From: an uncultured bacterium
Lineage (GTDB): Bacteria; Planctomycetota; Phycisphaerae; Sedimentisphaerales; Anaerobacaceae
Length of the DNA: 23,372 nucleotides
Direction of reading: 5' to 3'
NCBI GenBank assembly: GCA_913009865.1
Contig: CAJVYK010000011.1
Coordinates: 1-23,372, forward strand
Part shown: piece after piece, positions 7,582-15,507 of the stretch
Layout of the letters: the number at the start of each line of letters is the position of its first letter
Position numbering within the stretch: the stretch's first letter is position 1
The notes under the pieces: generated by a model
Databases searched by the model: none
What the model was told of the DNA's origin: nothing
The model's input: only the letters and a program-made list of their open reading frames with translations
Position numbers and translations under genes: made by a program

Positions 7582-10500
7582 CGAGTACCTGAAGTTTGTT
7601 CAGCGATTCTAAAAAATTGTAGTCATTTATTTGCCAGTCAAATCGGCACAGCGATTTATACTTACAGTAGCTGCACGGCGATTTCCCGCTCAAACGATAT
7701 GGCCTGACATCAATTTTGCCCGAGAGAATTTCTTCAGCCAGCTCAATTATCTTTCGCTCTGTAAATTGCAGTACCTTTTCAAAATCGTTCGGCTTTAACG
7801 CCCCGCTTCTGCCGTAATTACCGTACGGCTCGTCATCTTTCGTAACGTAAAAATTATAGAATTTACTATCCCTCGATGCTTTCCCATCGAGCTGCCGGAA
7901 AAATTTACCATTGAATATACCTTTTGCTTTATAATTAAACCTCTCCGTTTTCCCTGATAGTTCATCGAGCGTGGTTTTTGCAGGGCTTATCTCAATCGGC
8001 ATATAAAACGCCCCCGCGACATTCTGTACTTTGCATTGTGGATTAGATGTGTTTTTGACAGCAAGCATATAAATCGGCAGCTGCATATCCAGCCCGTAAT
8101 AAAGCTGCGGCCAGCTAAAGGATTTTGCCTTGCGCTTATAATCGAAAACAACGGCAATTTTTTCACCGTCGAGGTTTGCAATATCGAGCCGATCGATTTT
8201 ACCATCCAAAGCCAGCAGCCGGCCGTCCGGAAGAGCGAGTTTATATTCACCGAGATGTTCGTCTCCGGCGTCACGATTCTCGCCGAACCAGACTTCCGAC
8301 AGCGTCGGCTTAAAACTTCCCGCCCGCACCATTTGCGCAATTGCCCTGACACAATCCTCAAGGGTCTCGCCGGCACTGGTTATGATAAAACTGTTATGAG
8401 CGCTGCGGCGGATAAAGTTCGATATAAAGGCGTCTTCTCTGACAATCTCTACAATTTGCGCTCTCAAAATCTCTAACAACTGCTCATCCTGAACGACTGC
8501 AAAATCTTTTTTTTCTGCGTTGAGTTGTTTTAGCAGTGCATCCAGGACACGATGATAAAATGCGCCCAGGTCCAGCGGCTCGAACTTAAATTCTTTTCGT
8601 TCTTTCAACTCCAATATATACCGGGCGAAATATCGATACGGACAGGCGGCGAAAGTACTTAGCTTTGTCGCTGAGTTTTTTATCCTCTGGCCGAAAAGCT
8701 TCTCGATAACTTTTTTATCGAGCTGCGCACGATTGTCATAATTTATTGCGGTTACGACGGTTGAGCCGAGTTCTGCAAGCTGTTCGTCGGCGGCAATATC
8801 ACTTAACAACTCACCGAGCCGGCAGCAATTCGTAAATTGTGAATCCTGCTTCGAGTCGCCGCCGAGCCGGAGGCATAGCAAATCGGCAAGTTCCTTTTCA
8901 CTGTGAACATTATCTATCTGGATTTGCTCATCTGTGCTCGATTCTTCGCTGAGATTTTCAAACAGCGATTCCAGATTGTCTATAAACTGTGAGCGTGGTA
9001 TGGCACTGCCCTTATCGTCAGCCGCCGGATAGGTAATGCACAGTAATTGTGAGGGGCGTGTAAATGCAATGTAAGCTAAGTACTGGCGCTGGCGCAGTCT
9101 CTGGGCTGTCGTTGCCGCTAACTGGAAATCCGCCGACTCGGCAGCGCTGCGGTCGCCATCGGTTAACAGAGAATCGAAACCGACCGGAACGGGGAACTGC
9201 TTTTGCGTGGCTCCTATCAGAAAAACCGCCTTCAAACTGGGATGTCGGCTGCGTTCGATAGAGCCGACAAGAACCTGGTCCAGATTTGGCGGTATGAAAG
9301 CCAGCGTCAACTGTGAAAAAGCGGAATTGATAATCGCAAGCCAGTCTGCACAGCCCATCTCCTGGCCGGCAAAGGCCTCGCTAAGCTCATCGAATACATC
9401 CACAAACTTCTTATAAAATTGCCGGTGCTCATCAACTGCAGCGTAGTCTTTTCGTTCTCCGGCTTCTTCTATCCAGCCGGCAATTTTCTTGCTGACCTGC
9501 AAGCTGTCGAGAAAATCAAAGACAATTTGCGTAAACTCATCGGCGCTGACCGTTTTTTCCGGATTGTCTGGGGGGCAAAGTTTGTCTCGAAGTTCAAGCA
9601 AGGGTTCGCTGACTTTTAGTCGGTTCCGGTTTACGCTCTGCTCGTCGAATTGCCTGTCATCTTTATCTGCAAAGCGCCAGTTTTTCCCGCCTGTCCAGTC
9701 GCCGCCTGCTATGCCGAATGCCAGGCAGTAATTTTCCAGCAGGTCAATATCGCAGCGTTCTATCGGTACCAGGTCTGTTTTAAGGTAAGCAAAAACATCG
9801 CTGCCGGAAAAACCGCCGGTCACCGCCTGCAAGGCCGAACAGATAAGCTGGACGACCGGATGCCGGCTCAGGGGTTTTCGCTTATCGATAAAAAACGGCA
9901 GACGATAGTCGTCGAAATACGCCCTTATATAGTGTTGATACCTGTCGATATCCGATGCGATAACCGCAATGTCACGATACCGGTAATCTTTTTCCTTTAC
10001 TAACCGCAGTATCTGCCTTGCTACGAACCGCACTTCCGCCCTTGCGTTCGGCGCCGAGACAATGCGAACATTATCCGCCGTTAGGATTTTCGGCGGTTCG
10101 AATTCGAATATGTTTTGCTCGATATGCCCAAGCTGCGGACAGTGGGAAAATCTGACCGCCTTTTCAAGGATGATTGGCTCAGCCAGTTGTAGTTTACATT
10201 TTTTTATTATCTCGACAAGTGTGGTATATGTTTGCTGCGTCGGGTTAAACAAACCGGCGGGGTCGATTGCCTGTGTATCGGGATTTGTCAAATCAATCTT
10301 TGACGGGTCCAGGCAAAGGGCGATTTGTGCATCGGCAGTAACCCTCAGCAGCTCAGCAAGTATAGCGAGTTCAACTGTCGTAAAGCCGGCAAAACCATCG
10401 ACCCATAGCTTCGCACCTTTAGCGAACCCCGTCCCCGCCACCGCCCGGCAGGCCTTTCTTAGTTGAATATCAGGGTCAATAAACCTGCCCTCGATGAATT

Positions 10501-11038
10501 TCAAATATTCTTTGAAAACCAGGCCGATATCGGCAAATTTCAGAACAGCTAAATTATTGTGTTCGTCTTTTTGCAATTCGTTTAAGAGCTGGTCGATGTC
10601 GTCCGGCGTCTTTGCGTACTGGCCCAGTTCAGCTATAGTTCCTGCCATTTGCCGTCCCAGGCCGGGCTGTGTTGCCGAGAGATGAAACACTTTTAATTTA
10701 CTTTTATGGTCTCGTAAAATCCTGTGGATTATCATTTGTTGACCGAGCCGTGAAAGGGTCGGCCTTGCTGTATTTTTGCCTGACAGCAAAAATTGCAGGC
10801 GGTCGAACGAAAGCACATTCAATCTGTTGTAGCCGGCTATTCTTTTATCATTAAGAATTGCCCGTTCCGCCTGATAGGTCGCCTGCTCCGGAACCAGCAG
10901 AATCAACGGCTGAGCGTCAATTTCTCCATTTAGCCCCCTGGATTGCAGGGGGCTGGCCAGCAGGGCGTTAACGATTTGCTCTATGCAGCAGCCGGTCTTG
11001 CCCGTCCCACTTCTGCCAAGAATGAACTGAACTGCCAT
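7556..11038 (-). CDS. addB: AddB subunit of AddAB helicase-nuclease
   Basis: The 1160-residue Firmicutes-type AddB starts with a Walker A, GRSGTGKT (8-15), as in Bacillus AddB. The C-terminal half carries the second RecB-like nuclease domain with LDGKIDRLD and VVFDYKR. The iron-sulfur cysteines are all present: Cys799 (in FAACPYRYF) and Cys1122, Cys1125, Cys1131 (CSYCKYKSLC). In this family AddB stabilises the complex, cuts the complementary strand and recognises Chi. The gene is first in the operon, and its end overlaps the addA start by 8-26 nt. It is divergent from the small gene at 11209. A heptamer array lies directly upstream of the ATG, and no strong Shine-Dalgarno is seen there. Confidence 0.92.
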   Translation of the reverse strand: MAVQFILGRSGTGKTGCCIEQIVNALLASPLQSRGLNGEIDAQPLILLVPEQATYQAERAILNDKRIAGYNRLNVLSFDRLQFLLSGKNTARPTLSRLGQQMIIHRILRDHKSKLKVFHLSATQPGLGRQMAGTIAELGQYAKTPDDIDQLLNELQKDEHNNLAVLKFADIGLVFKEYLKFIEGRFIDPDIQLRKACRAVAGTGFAKGAKLWVDGFAGFTTVELAILAELLRVTADAQIALCLDPSKIDLTNPDTQAIDPAGLFNPTQQTYTTLVEIIKKCKLQLAEPIILEKAVRFSHCPQLGHIEQNIFEFEPPKILTADNVRIVSAPNARAEVRFVARQILRLVKEKDYRYRDIAVIASDIDRYQHYIRAYFDDYRLPFFIDKRKPLSRHPVVQLICSALQAVTGGFSGSDVFAYLKTDLVPIERCDIDLLENYCLAFGIAGGDWTGGKNWRFADKDDRQFDEQSVNRNRLKVSEPLLELRDKLCPPDNPEKTVSADEFTQIVFDFLDSLQVSKKIAGWIEEAGERKDYAAVDEHRQFYKKFVDVFDELSEAFAGQEMGCADWLAIINSAFSQLTLAFIPPNLDQVLVGSIERSRHPSLKAVFLIGATQKQFPVPVGFDSLLTDGDRSAAESADFQLAATTAQRLRQRQYLAYIAFTRPSQLLCITYPAADDKGSAIPRSQFIDNLESLFENLSEESSTDEQIQIDNVHSEKELADLLCLRLGGDSKQDSQFTNCCRLGELLSDIAADEQLAELGSTVVTAINYDNRAQLDKKVIEKLFGQRIKNSATKLSTFAACPYRYFARYILELKERKEFKFEPLDLGAFYHRVLDALLKQLNAEKKDFAVVQDEQLLEILRAQIVEIVREDAFISNFIRRSAHNSFIITSAGETLEDCVRAIAQMVRAGSFKPTLSEVWFGENRDAGDEHLGEYKLALPDGRLLALDGKIDRLDIANLDGEKIAVVFDYKRKAKSFSWPQLYYGLDMQLPIYMLAVKNTSNPQCKVQNVAGAFYMPIEISPAKTTLDELSGKTERFNYKAKGIFNGKFFRQLDGKASRDSKFYNFYVTKDDEPYGNYGRSGALKPNDFEKVLQFTERKIIELAEEILSGKIDVRPYRLSGKSPCSYCKYKSLCRFDWQINDYNFLESLNKLQVLDDTGTADG

Positions 11039-11052
11039 ACTGATTCTTCTTT

Positions 11053-11087
11053 CTTACCCCTTAATCCTTACCACTTAATCCTTATAC
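11053..11087. repeat. Heptanucleotide array upstream of addB (5 units)
   Basis: Plus strand CTTACCC, CTTAATC, CTTACCA, CTTAATC, CTTATAC. The five units are in perfect 7-nt register and begin 15 nt from the addB start codon. Confidence 0.85.
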
Positions 11088-11208
11088 CTGCTTTTTACCA
11101 CAAAGCCGGCTTTTTTTCAAATCTTTGATATTCAAGCCGGCCTTTTTGCCGATATATAAAGTATGGTCTGAAACTACAGGCAGGTAAGACAAAAGGGAGA
11201 TAATCCAA

Positions 11209-11607
11209 ATGAAAATGAACAGGAATTTATTAGCTGTTGGTGCAGGCCTGATTATCTGCGTAGTTGTGGTTTGGTTTTCTACGTCGATTCAGGGTGACGA
11301 AAGGACTTATGAAATTCGTCCACAGGTTGCGGTTCCCTACGGCTACACCCCCACGTTAGACACATCCCGCGTCGTAGATGCCTACGAGCGTCTGGTGCAG
11401 CGTTATATGGACCTGACTGAGAGGAATTTAACAGGTATTAGCACGGACGTTCAGGGTATTGTTAAAAGATTAGATTCTATCGATGCCAGGTTAACAGAGC
11501 TTTCTGCGAGGATGTCGAGAATTGAAAAGGCCCTCGGCATTGAGGAGCCTAAAAACCCGTCCGGAAAAAAACCCAACAAAAAACCTCTGCCTCTTGTTGA
11601 GGACTGA
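11209..11607 (+). CDS. Small exported/membrane-anchored coiled-coil protein, unknown function
   Basis: The 132 residues begin with MKMNRN and a hydrophobic segment LLAVGAGLIICVVVVWF (about 6-22), an uncleaved anchor or signal peptide. A proline/tyrosine-rich stretch follows (PQVAVPYGYTPTLDTSRVVD), then a heptad-patterned region of about 55 residues (VDAYERLVQRYMDLTERNL through LTELSARMSRIEKALGI) predicted to form a coiled coil, and a basic proline-rich tail. GGGAGAT lies about 9 nt before the ATG. It is transcribed divergently from addB and converges with the Cys-rich gene. It probably sits in the periplasm tethered to the inner membrane. The family is not recognised. Confidence 0.7.
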   Translation: MKMNRNLLAVGAGLIICVVVVWFSTSIQGDERTYEIRPQVAVPYGYTPTLDTSRVVDAYERLVQRYMDLTERNLTGISTDVQGIVKRLDSIDARLTELSARMSRIEKALGIEEPKNPSGKKPNKKPLPLVED

Positions 11608-11636
11608 ACTTCACCGACAAAAATATTTAGTCGTTT

Positions 11637-11664
11637 TGTTTAGCCGTCGCCGTGCCGGCGACGC
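11637..11664. repeat. 28-bp dispersed hairpin repeat, copy 1
   Basis: TGTTTAGC-CGTCGCCG-TGCC-GGCGACGC is identical to 15039-15066. The core GTCGCC/GGCGAC stem has a 5-nt loop. This copy lies between two convergent genes (stops at 11607 and 11745), so it may act as a bidirectional terminator, although T-tracts are missing. Confidence 0.75.
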
Positions 11665-11744
11665 AACACACTTTTCCCATCCGCCAGGCAAGGCGATTAT
11701 TTAGCATATCTTTAACCGCCTTGCCTGACCGCCTACGGACCGCC

Positions 11745-12143
11745 TCAGCCCTTGTCGCCGTCCTTCTTACAGCCCTTATCGCCGTCTTTCTTACATCCCT
11801 TATCGCTGCCCTTCTTACATTTGTCACTGCCGCAACCCTTATCGTCGTCTTTCTTGCATTTGTCACCGCCGCAACCCTTATCGTCGTCCTTCTTGCATTT
11901 GTCACCGCCACAGCTCTTATTGTCGTCCTTCTTACAGCCCTTGGAGTCGCCGCACAGGTTGCTTGTGCTGTTCTTACTGCTGCAGCCATTATCACAGTTA
12001 TCGTTACAACTGCCGCCGCACATCTGCTCGTAGGCAGTAATGTCAGCAGCTTCTGTCGCGGCATAGACCTTCGCGGCAGTACCGAATGCCAATGCCAGCA
12101 CGACCACACCAACCAGCAATACTATTGTCTTCTTAGTCATCAT
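11745..12143 (-). CDS. Secreted Cys/Lys/Asp-rich repeat protein
   Basis: The 132 residues begin with a classical signal peptide (MTKKTIVLLVGVVVLALAF, A-x-A-type cleavage near KVYA-AT). The rest is a low-complexity array. There are two to three 13-residue units of KCKKDDDKGCGGD type (39-nt DNA repeats), then shorter eight-residue GCKKDGDK units (24-nt repeats), about 15 cysteines in all. ATG-ATG follows AAAGGA closely. It is third in line after the BlaI and M56 genes, and the M56 protein ends in its own CTDKCEDKNGRESC tail, which suggests a shared metal- or redox-related role in the periplasm. No known family is recognised. A metallothionein-like, copper-binding or disulfide-matrix role is only a hypothesis. 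Confidence 0.75.
   Translation of the reverse strand: MMTKKTIVLLVGVVVLALAFGTAAKVYAATEAADITAYEQMCGGSCNDNCDNGCSSKNSTSNLCGDSKGCKKDDNKSCGGDKCKKDDDKGCGGDKCKKDDDKGCGSDKCKKGSDKGCKKDGDKGCKKDGDKG
11747..11940. repeat. Coding tandem repeats (39-nt and 24-nt units)
   Basis: On the plus strand GCAACCCTTATCGTCGTC-type 39-nt units repeat between about 11829 and 11930. Shorter 24-nt CCTTATCGCCGTCTTTCTTACA-like units lie to the left, with near-identical sequence between copies. Such arrays usually vary in copy number between strains. Confidence 0.75.
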
Positions 12144-12166
12144 TTTTTCCTTTCAGTTTCGGGTTC

Positions 12167-12226
12167 TTACTTTATCATTAACGTTATATTACACATCTTT
12201 TGAGCAAATATCTGTTTTAGTCGCAT
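12167..12226 (-). CDS. Possible 19-residue small ORF
   Basis: AGGAGG sits at the stop codon of the M56 gene, 2 nt before an ATG that opens MRLKQIFAQKMCNITLMIK and stops at 12167. The cationic amphipathic peptide could be real, but the Shine-Dalgarno spacing is tight. The AGGAGG may be a remnant of another start. Weak evidence. Confidence 0.22.
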   Translation of the reverse strand: MRLKQIFAQKMCNITLMIK

Positions 12227-12237
12227 CGCCTCCTTTC

Positions 12238-14259
12238 TTAGTGGCCACTTTCGTCCTCGCACGATTCTCTGCCATTCTTATCTTCGCACTTGTCGGTACA
12301 GCCCATTGCCGCACCGCCCGCCCCGCCGGAACCCACCGTCTCTGCCGGCTGTTTCTTCTTACCTGCCGATTGAACCTCAACCTGAACATCGGTCTTAAAA
12401 TCCGGCTTGAGAGAAACGTTCTTGAACACAACCCATTCAGGTTTACGCCGTATATAAAGCTCGAAATATCTGATATCTGAAAGTTTTAAATTTTCAAAAA
12501 GTCCAGCCGTTTGTTTTTCCCCCTCTTTGGAATAAACCGTATTCAACCTTCCGTTTACGTTCATACGATAACCCATACGATAACCGTTTCTCTTTATTCC
12601 CTCACGGGAGAGCACAGCTTTCAAACGGCTTTCATAACCTTCGTATTCATTCTGGAAAACCACCTTTACACCGCCTCCTGTTTCATAGCTTTCAATGAAT
12701 TTTATTTTAGGGTCATGCTTTCCTACAACATACCTGCCATCGTAATTCGTTTTACGAATCCACTGTGGTGCAATTGAAATTCTTATGTCCGTTGCTTCTC
12801 GCCCTTCAATCCTGACAAGTTTCACATGTTGTTGCCGACTTTTAGCAAGTCCTGTTATCTGGCCATTTGCATCAATTACTCTCGCAGTGCCAAGACGATC
12901 TATGGCTCCCTCAACATCACATCGGGTAATCTCTGCTGCTTTGTCGGTATTGAACACAAAAGCAAATGCCTTGTACTTGTAATCCGACCCATAATTTATC
13001 TGCAATTGCTCATCAAGTTTAGTCCCGTCCGGCTCCCAACAGTTTTGTACCTTCCCTTCACTAAACTCGAAAACCCCAACCAGTTCAACTGTAACACCAT
13101 TAGCCAACGTCGCTGTAAATTCTGACTTCTCTGTTGTTTTCTGTCCGCCATCCGCTATCCGCTGTCCGCTATCCTTCGCCCTCGCCATTGGCAGCAGCAC
13201 CGCCCCTGCAATAACGATAGAGAGCAGTCCCGCGGCGCCGAGTTTTGCACTTTTCGGTATCGGCCGCTCAAGGATATGTTTAATCCTGCCTTGTAGCGCA
13301 CTTTTCGATTCCACAACACCTATCAATCGTAAACTCAGAGCCGGTCTCTTAAACGCCAACTTCGCCACGTTCACCAGCGTTTCGGGATACTGCTGTGCTT
13401 TTTCTCCCATCGCCACAAGCACCGTCTCGTCAACGGCCTGCTCACGAACCCTGCGGATTACCCAGTTGGCCAGCCAAAGCAGCGGGTTATAGAAATAGAC
13501 AATCTGTAATAAAGTTTGAGCCAGATTGACCCACAAGTCAGCCCGCTTGATATGCGCTAATTCGTGCATCAAAACCGTCCGCAGACCACCGGCCCCCAGA
13601 TTCGCCCCCAAATCCTGCGGCACCAAAATCACTGGCCGAAACAACCCGCACACCGCAGGACTCGTAGCGTTCGGCGAAACCTTCAAGCCAACCTTGCCTT
13701 TAACTCCCATCTTTGTACAGCAGAAATCGAGCGTATCATTCATCAAAGCATTTGCACTCTTTGCCTGGGCGACAAGTCCTTTCACAAAAATTGCCCGCTG
13801 CAATAGCAAAAGCACCATCGCTGCTGCGACAGCCAGCCAGACCAGAAACACAACCCCCTCCCACGTTACCAATTCCTGATATGCTGCCGACTCAACAGTT
13901 GGCCTTGCCGGTATTGCCATTAGCGCTTCATTACTCACCCCGCTAAACGCCGTCTCTGCCGCCTGCGGCGCATCAGCCGGATTCTGCTCAACAGCCGTAT
14001 CGCTTACCTTAATAGTAGCCAGTTCATCGCCGAACCAATTCCCAACGCTCAGAGGTGTTGCCAGCGTGGTTGGCAAAATCATTTTCACCAATACCAGCAT
14101 CCATATCCAATACCGGAACACAGCCCTTAACTTTTTCCGCAGGACCAAATCCAGCAGCAGCAGGATAATGATAAGTGCGCTCGATTGCACCAGCATCGGC
14201 CCGGCAAACTCGACAAACGTCGAACCCGCCGAATTAATCTGTTCTAATATCGCATTCAT
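12238..14259 (-). CDS. M56-family (BlaR1/MecR1-like) membrane metalloprotease with Cys-rich tail
   Basis: The 673 residues include N-terminal transmembrane helices (SSALIIILLLLDLVL, then IWMLVLVKMILP, then VFLVWLAVAAAMVLLLL). A gluzincin motif HELAH (232-236) is followed by the distal Glu in REQAVDE, as in BlaR1, where it cleaves the BlaI repressor after signal sensing. A fourth hydrophobic helix (AAGLLSIVIAGAVLLPMA) precedes an extracytoplasmic domain of about 300 residues. That domain is not a recognisable penicillin-binding sensor (no SxxK seen). The last ~25 residues contain CTDKCEDKNGRESCEDESGH, a Cys/acidic cluster. GGGAGG lies about 8 nt before the ATG. It follows blaI on the same strand after a 210-nt repeat-filled gap. 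A heptamer array at 13142-13176 encodes QRIADGGQK-like sequence after the fourth helix. Confidence 0.85.
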   Translation of the reverse strand: MNAILEQINSAGSTFVEFAGPMLVQSSALIIILLLLDLVLRKKLRAVFRYWIWMLVLVKMILPTTLATPLSVGNWFGDELATIKVSDTAVEQNPADAPQAAETAFSGVSNEALMAIPARPTVESAAYQELVTWEGVVFLVWLAVAAAMVLLLLQRAIFVKGLVAQAKSANALMNDTLDFCCTKMGVKGKVGLKVSPNATSPAVCGLFRPVILVPQDLGANLGAGGLRTVLMHELAHIKRADLWVNLAQTLLQIVYFYNPLLWLANWVIRRVREQAVDETVLVAMGEKAQQYPETLVNVAKLAFKRPALSLRLIGVVESKSALQGRIKHILERPIPKSAKLGAAGLLSIVIAGAVLLPMARAKDSGQRIADGGQKTTEKSEFTATLANGVTVELVGVFEFSEGKVQNCWEPDGTKLDEQLQINYGSDYKYKAFAFVFNTDKAAEITRCDVEGAIDRLGTARVIDANGQITGLAKSRQQHVKLVRIEGREATDIRISIAPQWIRKTNYDGRYVVGKHDPKIKFIESYETGGGVKVVFQNEYEGYESRLKAVLSREGIKRNGYRMGYRMNVNGRLNTVYSKEGEKQTAGLFENLKLSDIRYFELYIRRKPEWVVFKNVSLKPDFKTDVQVEVQSAGKKKQPAETVGSGGAGGAAMGCTDKCEDKNGRESCEDESGH
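13142..13176. repeat. Heptanucleotide array inside the M56 gene (5 units)
   Basis: Plus strand TGTCCGC, CATCCGC, TATCCGC, TGTCCGC, TATCCTT. The same unit family (TATCCGC, TGTCCGC) occurs in the spacer at 18841-18871, so a coding and a non-coding locus share the unit. Confidence 0.8.
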
Positions 14260-14308
14260 AAAAACGTCCTCCCATTATTAAGACGCCGTTTACTTTTTTA
14301 TTCTTTTG

Positions 14309-14335
14309 CCACAGAGGGCGCAGAGACCACAGAGG
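14309..14335. repeat. 9-nt repeat array (3 units)
   Basis: CCACAGAGG, GCGCAGAGA, CCACAGAGG. Similar units in opposite orientation are found at 22013-22039. It lies in the blaI-M56 gap. Confidence 0.7.
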
Positions 14336-14346
14336 TTTTTAATATT

Positions 14347-14370
14347 GTCATTCCTGGGAAGCAGGAATCC
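14347..14370. repeat. dRS3-like hairpin repeat
   Basis: ATTCCTG (14350-14356) and CAGGAAT (14362-14368) form a 7-bp stem with a 5-nt loop within GTCATTCC...GGAATCC. The pattern resembles the widespread dispersed repeat type known in Neisseria as dRS3 (ATTCCC-N8-GGGAAT). A single copy is present in this window. Confidence 0.55.
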
Positions 14371-14450
14371 ATTTCTTTTATTCTTATACTTCTCCGCGTT
14401 CCTCTATGTTCTCTGTGGCTCAATTTCTTTTTCGTTTTTTTCCTTTTATT

Positions 14451-14480
14451 TAATCCGTGTCAATCCGTGTTAATCTGTGG
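14451..14480. repeat. 10-nt repeat array (3 units)
   Basis: TAATCCGTGT, CAATCCGTGT, TAATCTGTGG. It overlaps the last codons of the BlaI gene. A sister array lies at 18661-18690 (ATCAGTGTTA type). Confidence 0.7.
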
Positions 14481-14859
14481 TTTCTTTTTCTTTCCTTTTT
14501 ATCATCGCCTCCAGCTCGCTTAACTGTTTTTTAGACAGATTTTTATTATCAATTAAAAACTGCATCATCGGTGTAAGCGCCCCGTTAAACGCCCTTTTTA
14601 CAGCCCGCATAATTTCGCTGTTTTGCGCTTGTTGTTTTGTGATAGCTGAGCGGTACAGAATAAGGTTACGGATTCTTTCTGTTTTAAGCAGCCCCTTAGC
14701 CGCCATCCGGTCCATCATTGTTTTGACGGTGCTGTAGGTCCAGTTTTTTTGGTTTTGCAGAGCTTCCTGGACAGTTGGCGCTGCGCAGGGCTGGTTATCC
14801 CAGACCGCCTGAATAATTGCCCATTCGGCTTCGGTGAGCTCGCAAATTTTCCTTGCCAT
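14470..14859 (-). CDS. BlaI/MecI/CopY-family transcriptional repressor
   Basis: The 129-residue winged-helix repressor starts with the family signature: LTEAEWAIIQAVWDNQPCA, then TVQEALQNQKNWTYSTVKTMMDRM and KGLLKTER. A C-terminal dimerisation region follows. BlaI/MecI dimers bind TACA-N2-TGTA operators and are cut by their M56 partner, whose gene is the next one downstream here. AAGGAGG stands 4 nt before the ATG. A perfect operator-like TACAATTGTA lies 38 nt upstream, inside the predicted promoter, so autorepression is likely. No beta-lactamase or mecA-like gene is nearby, and the natural signal is unknown. Confidence 0.9.
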   Translation of the reverse strand: MARKICELTEAEWAIIQAVWDNQPCAAPTVQEALQNQKNWTYSTVKTMMDRMAAKGLLKTERIRNLILYRSAITKQQAQNSEIMRAVKRAFNGALTPMMQFLIDNKNLSKKQLSELEAMIKRKEKETTD

Positions 14860-14887
14860 AATGCCTCCTTTTTCTTTAACTGCGTCA

Positions 14888-14916
14888 AGACTACTTTACA
14901 ATTGTAGAGATTGCAA
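14888..14916 (-). promoter_or_regulatory. Predicted promoter of the BlaI-M56 cluster
   Basis: Minus strand TTGCAA (14911-14916), 17-nt spacer, then TAGTCT (14888-14893). The operator dyad lies within the spacer, so a bound repressor would cover the RNA polymerase site. Confidence 0.5.
14897..14906. promoter_or_regulatory. BlaI/MecI-type operator
   Basis: TACAATTGTA is a perfect 10-bp palindrome that matches the TACA-N2-TGTA core of the BlaI/MecI/CopY family. It lies 38-47 nt upstream of the repressor start codon. I saw no second copy before the M56 or Cys-rich genes. Confidence 0.7.
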
Positions 14917-15004
14917 GAAAAATTTGAAAATTTTCATAAATTTTTTTATCGTTTATTTTATCATTGCGAGTCCGTCGAAGGCGAGCGTGGTAACCTCTTG
15001 TTCA

Positions 15005-15038
15005 GGTTATGTTTAGCCCCGTCCTATGGGCGGGGTTA
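15005..15038. repeat. Hairpin headed by GGTTATGTTTAGCC
   Basis: GGTTATGTTTAGCC occurs at 15005-15018 and 15034-15047, each time leading into a hairpin. The first is CCCCG-TCCTATGGG-CGGGG and the second is the 28-bp repeat copy 2. Confidence 0.6.
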
Positions 15039-15066
15039 TGTTTAGCCGTCGCCGTGCCGGCGACGC
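15039..15066. repeat. 28-bp dispersed hairpin repeat, copy 2
   Basis: Identical to 11637-11664. This copy begins 7 nt after the arfB stop codon (transcription leftward), consistent with a position at transcript ends. Confidence 0.75.
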
Positions 15067-15072
15067 CATACT

Positions 15073-15507
15073 CTAATCCGTGGAATCTTCAGCGAAATCT
15101 CTTTTCGCTCTTTGCTTCTTCAAGGCACTTCGCCGTTTTTTTTCCTCTAATCGCCGCAGCTTAACGCTGTACGGCACCCTGGTTTTTTTTCGTACGGCTT
15201 TGGTTACCAGTGCCCCTCTCAATAATTCGCCTAACCGTTCGACCGCAGCCGTTCGATTGTCTTTTTGCGTCCGATACCGCTGCGAAACAACTCTTACAAC
15301 ACCATTTTTATTAGCTCGCGTTGACAGCCGATTGAGTATTCGTTTTTTTTGGCTATCGGAAAAACTCTCACAGCCCGCTACATCCAAGAGAACCGTTACT
15401 CGTGTATTGACCTTATTAACATTTTGCCCCCCTGGCCCGGCGCTTCGAGAGAACTTAAAAACAAGCTCATCTTCGGAAATAGCGATTCCATCTTTAATTT
15501 CAACCAT
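15073..15507 (-). CDS. arfB: Alternative ribosome-rescue factor ArfB (YaeJ/ICT1-type peptidyl-tRNA hydrolase)
   Basis: The 144 residues carry the release-factor class I catalytic motif GPGGQNVNKVNT (GGQ at 26-28) and no codon-recognition domain. A strongly basic tail (KLRRLEEKKRRSALKKQRAK) follows, as in ArfB, where it threads into the empty mRNA channel of stalled ribosomes. Length matches the family (about 140). The ATG overlaps the stop of the upstream gene by 8 nt, with AAGGG just before it, indicating translational coupling. It is the last gene of a three-gene minus-strand run whose two upstream members are paralogues of unknown function. Ribosome rescue activity is inferred from the motif and tail. 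Confidence 0.92.
   Translation of the reverse strand: MVEIKDGIAISEDELVFKFSRSAGPGGQNVNKVNTRVTVLLDVAGCESFSDSQKKRILNRLSTRANKNGVVRVVSQRYRTQKDNRTAAVERLGELLRGALVTKAVRKKTRVPYSVKLRRLEEKKRRSALKKQRAKRDFAEDSTD

Noticed and set aside
11125..11160. Promoter for the gene at 11209 (TTGATA with TATATA/TATAAA)
   Set aside because: Spacing between the boxes is 22-24 nt, too long for a standard sigma-70 promoter.
11747..11940. Regular repeats suggesting a CRISPR array
   Set aside because: Units are contiguous without unique spacers, lie in a reading frame, and no cas gene is near.
11652..12203. A 183-residue hydrophobic plus-strand ORF rich in Ala/Leu/Thr/Val
   Set aside because: It is the antisense reading of the KD- and Cys-rich repeats. 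The minus strand has a proper signal peptide and Shine-Dalgarno.
12238..14859. Beta-lactam resistance locus
   Set aside because: The repressor and M56 protease match the bla/mec pair, but no beta-lactamase or PBP gene and no penicillin-sensor motif were found.
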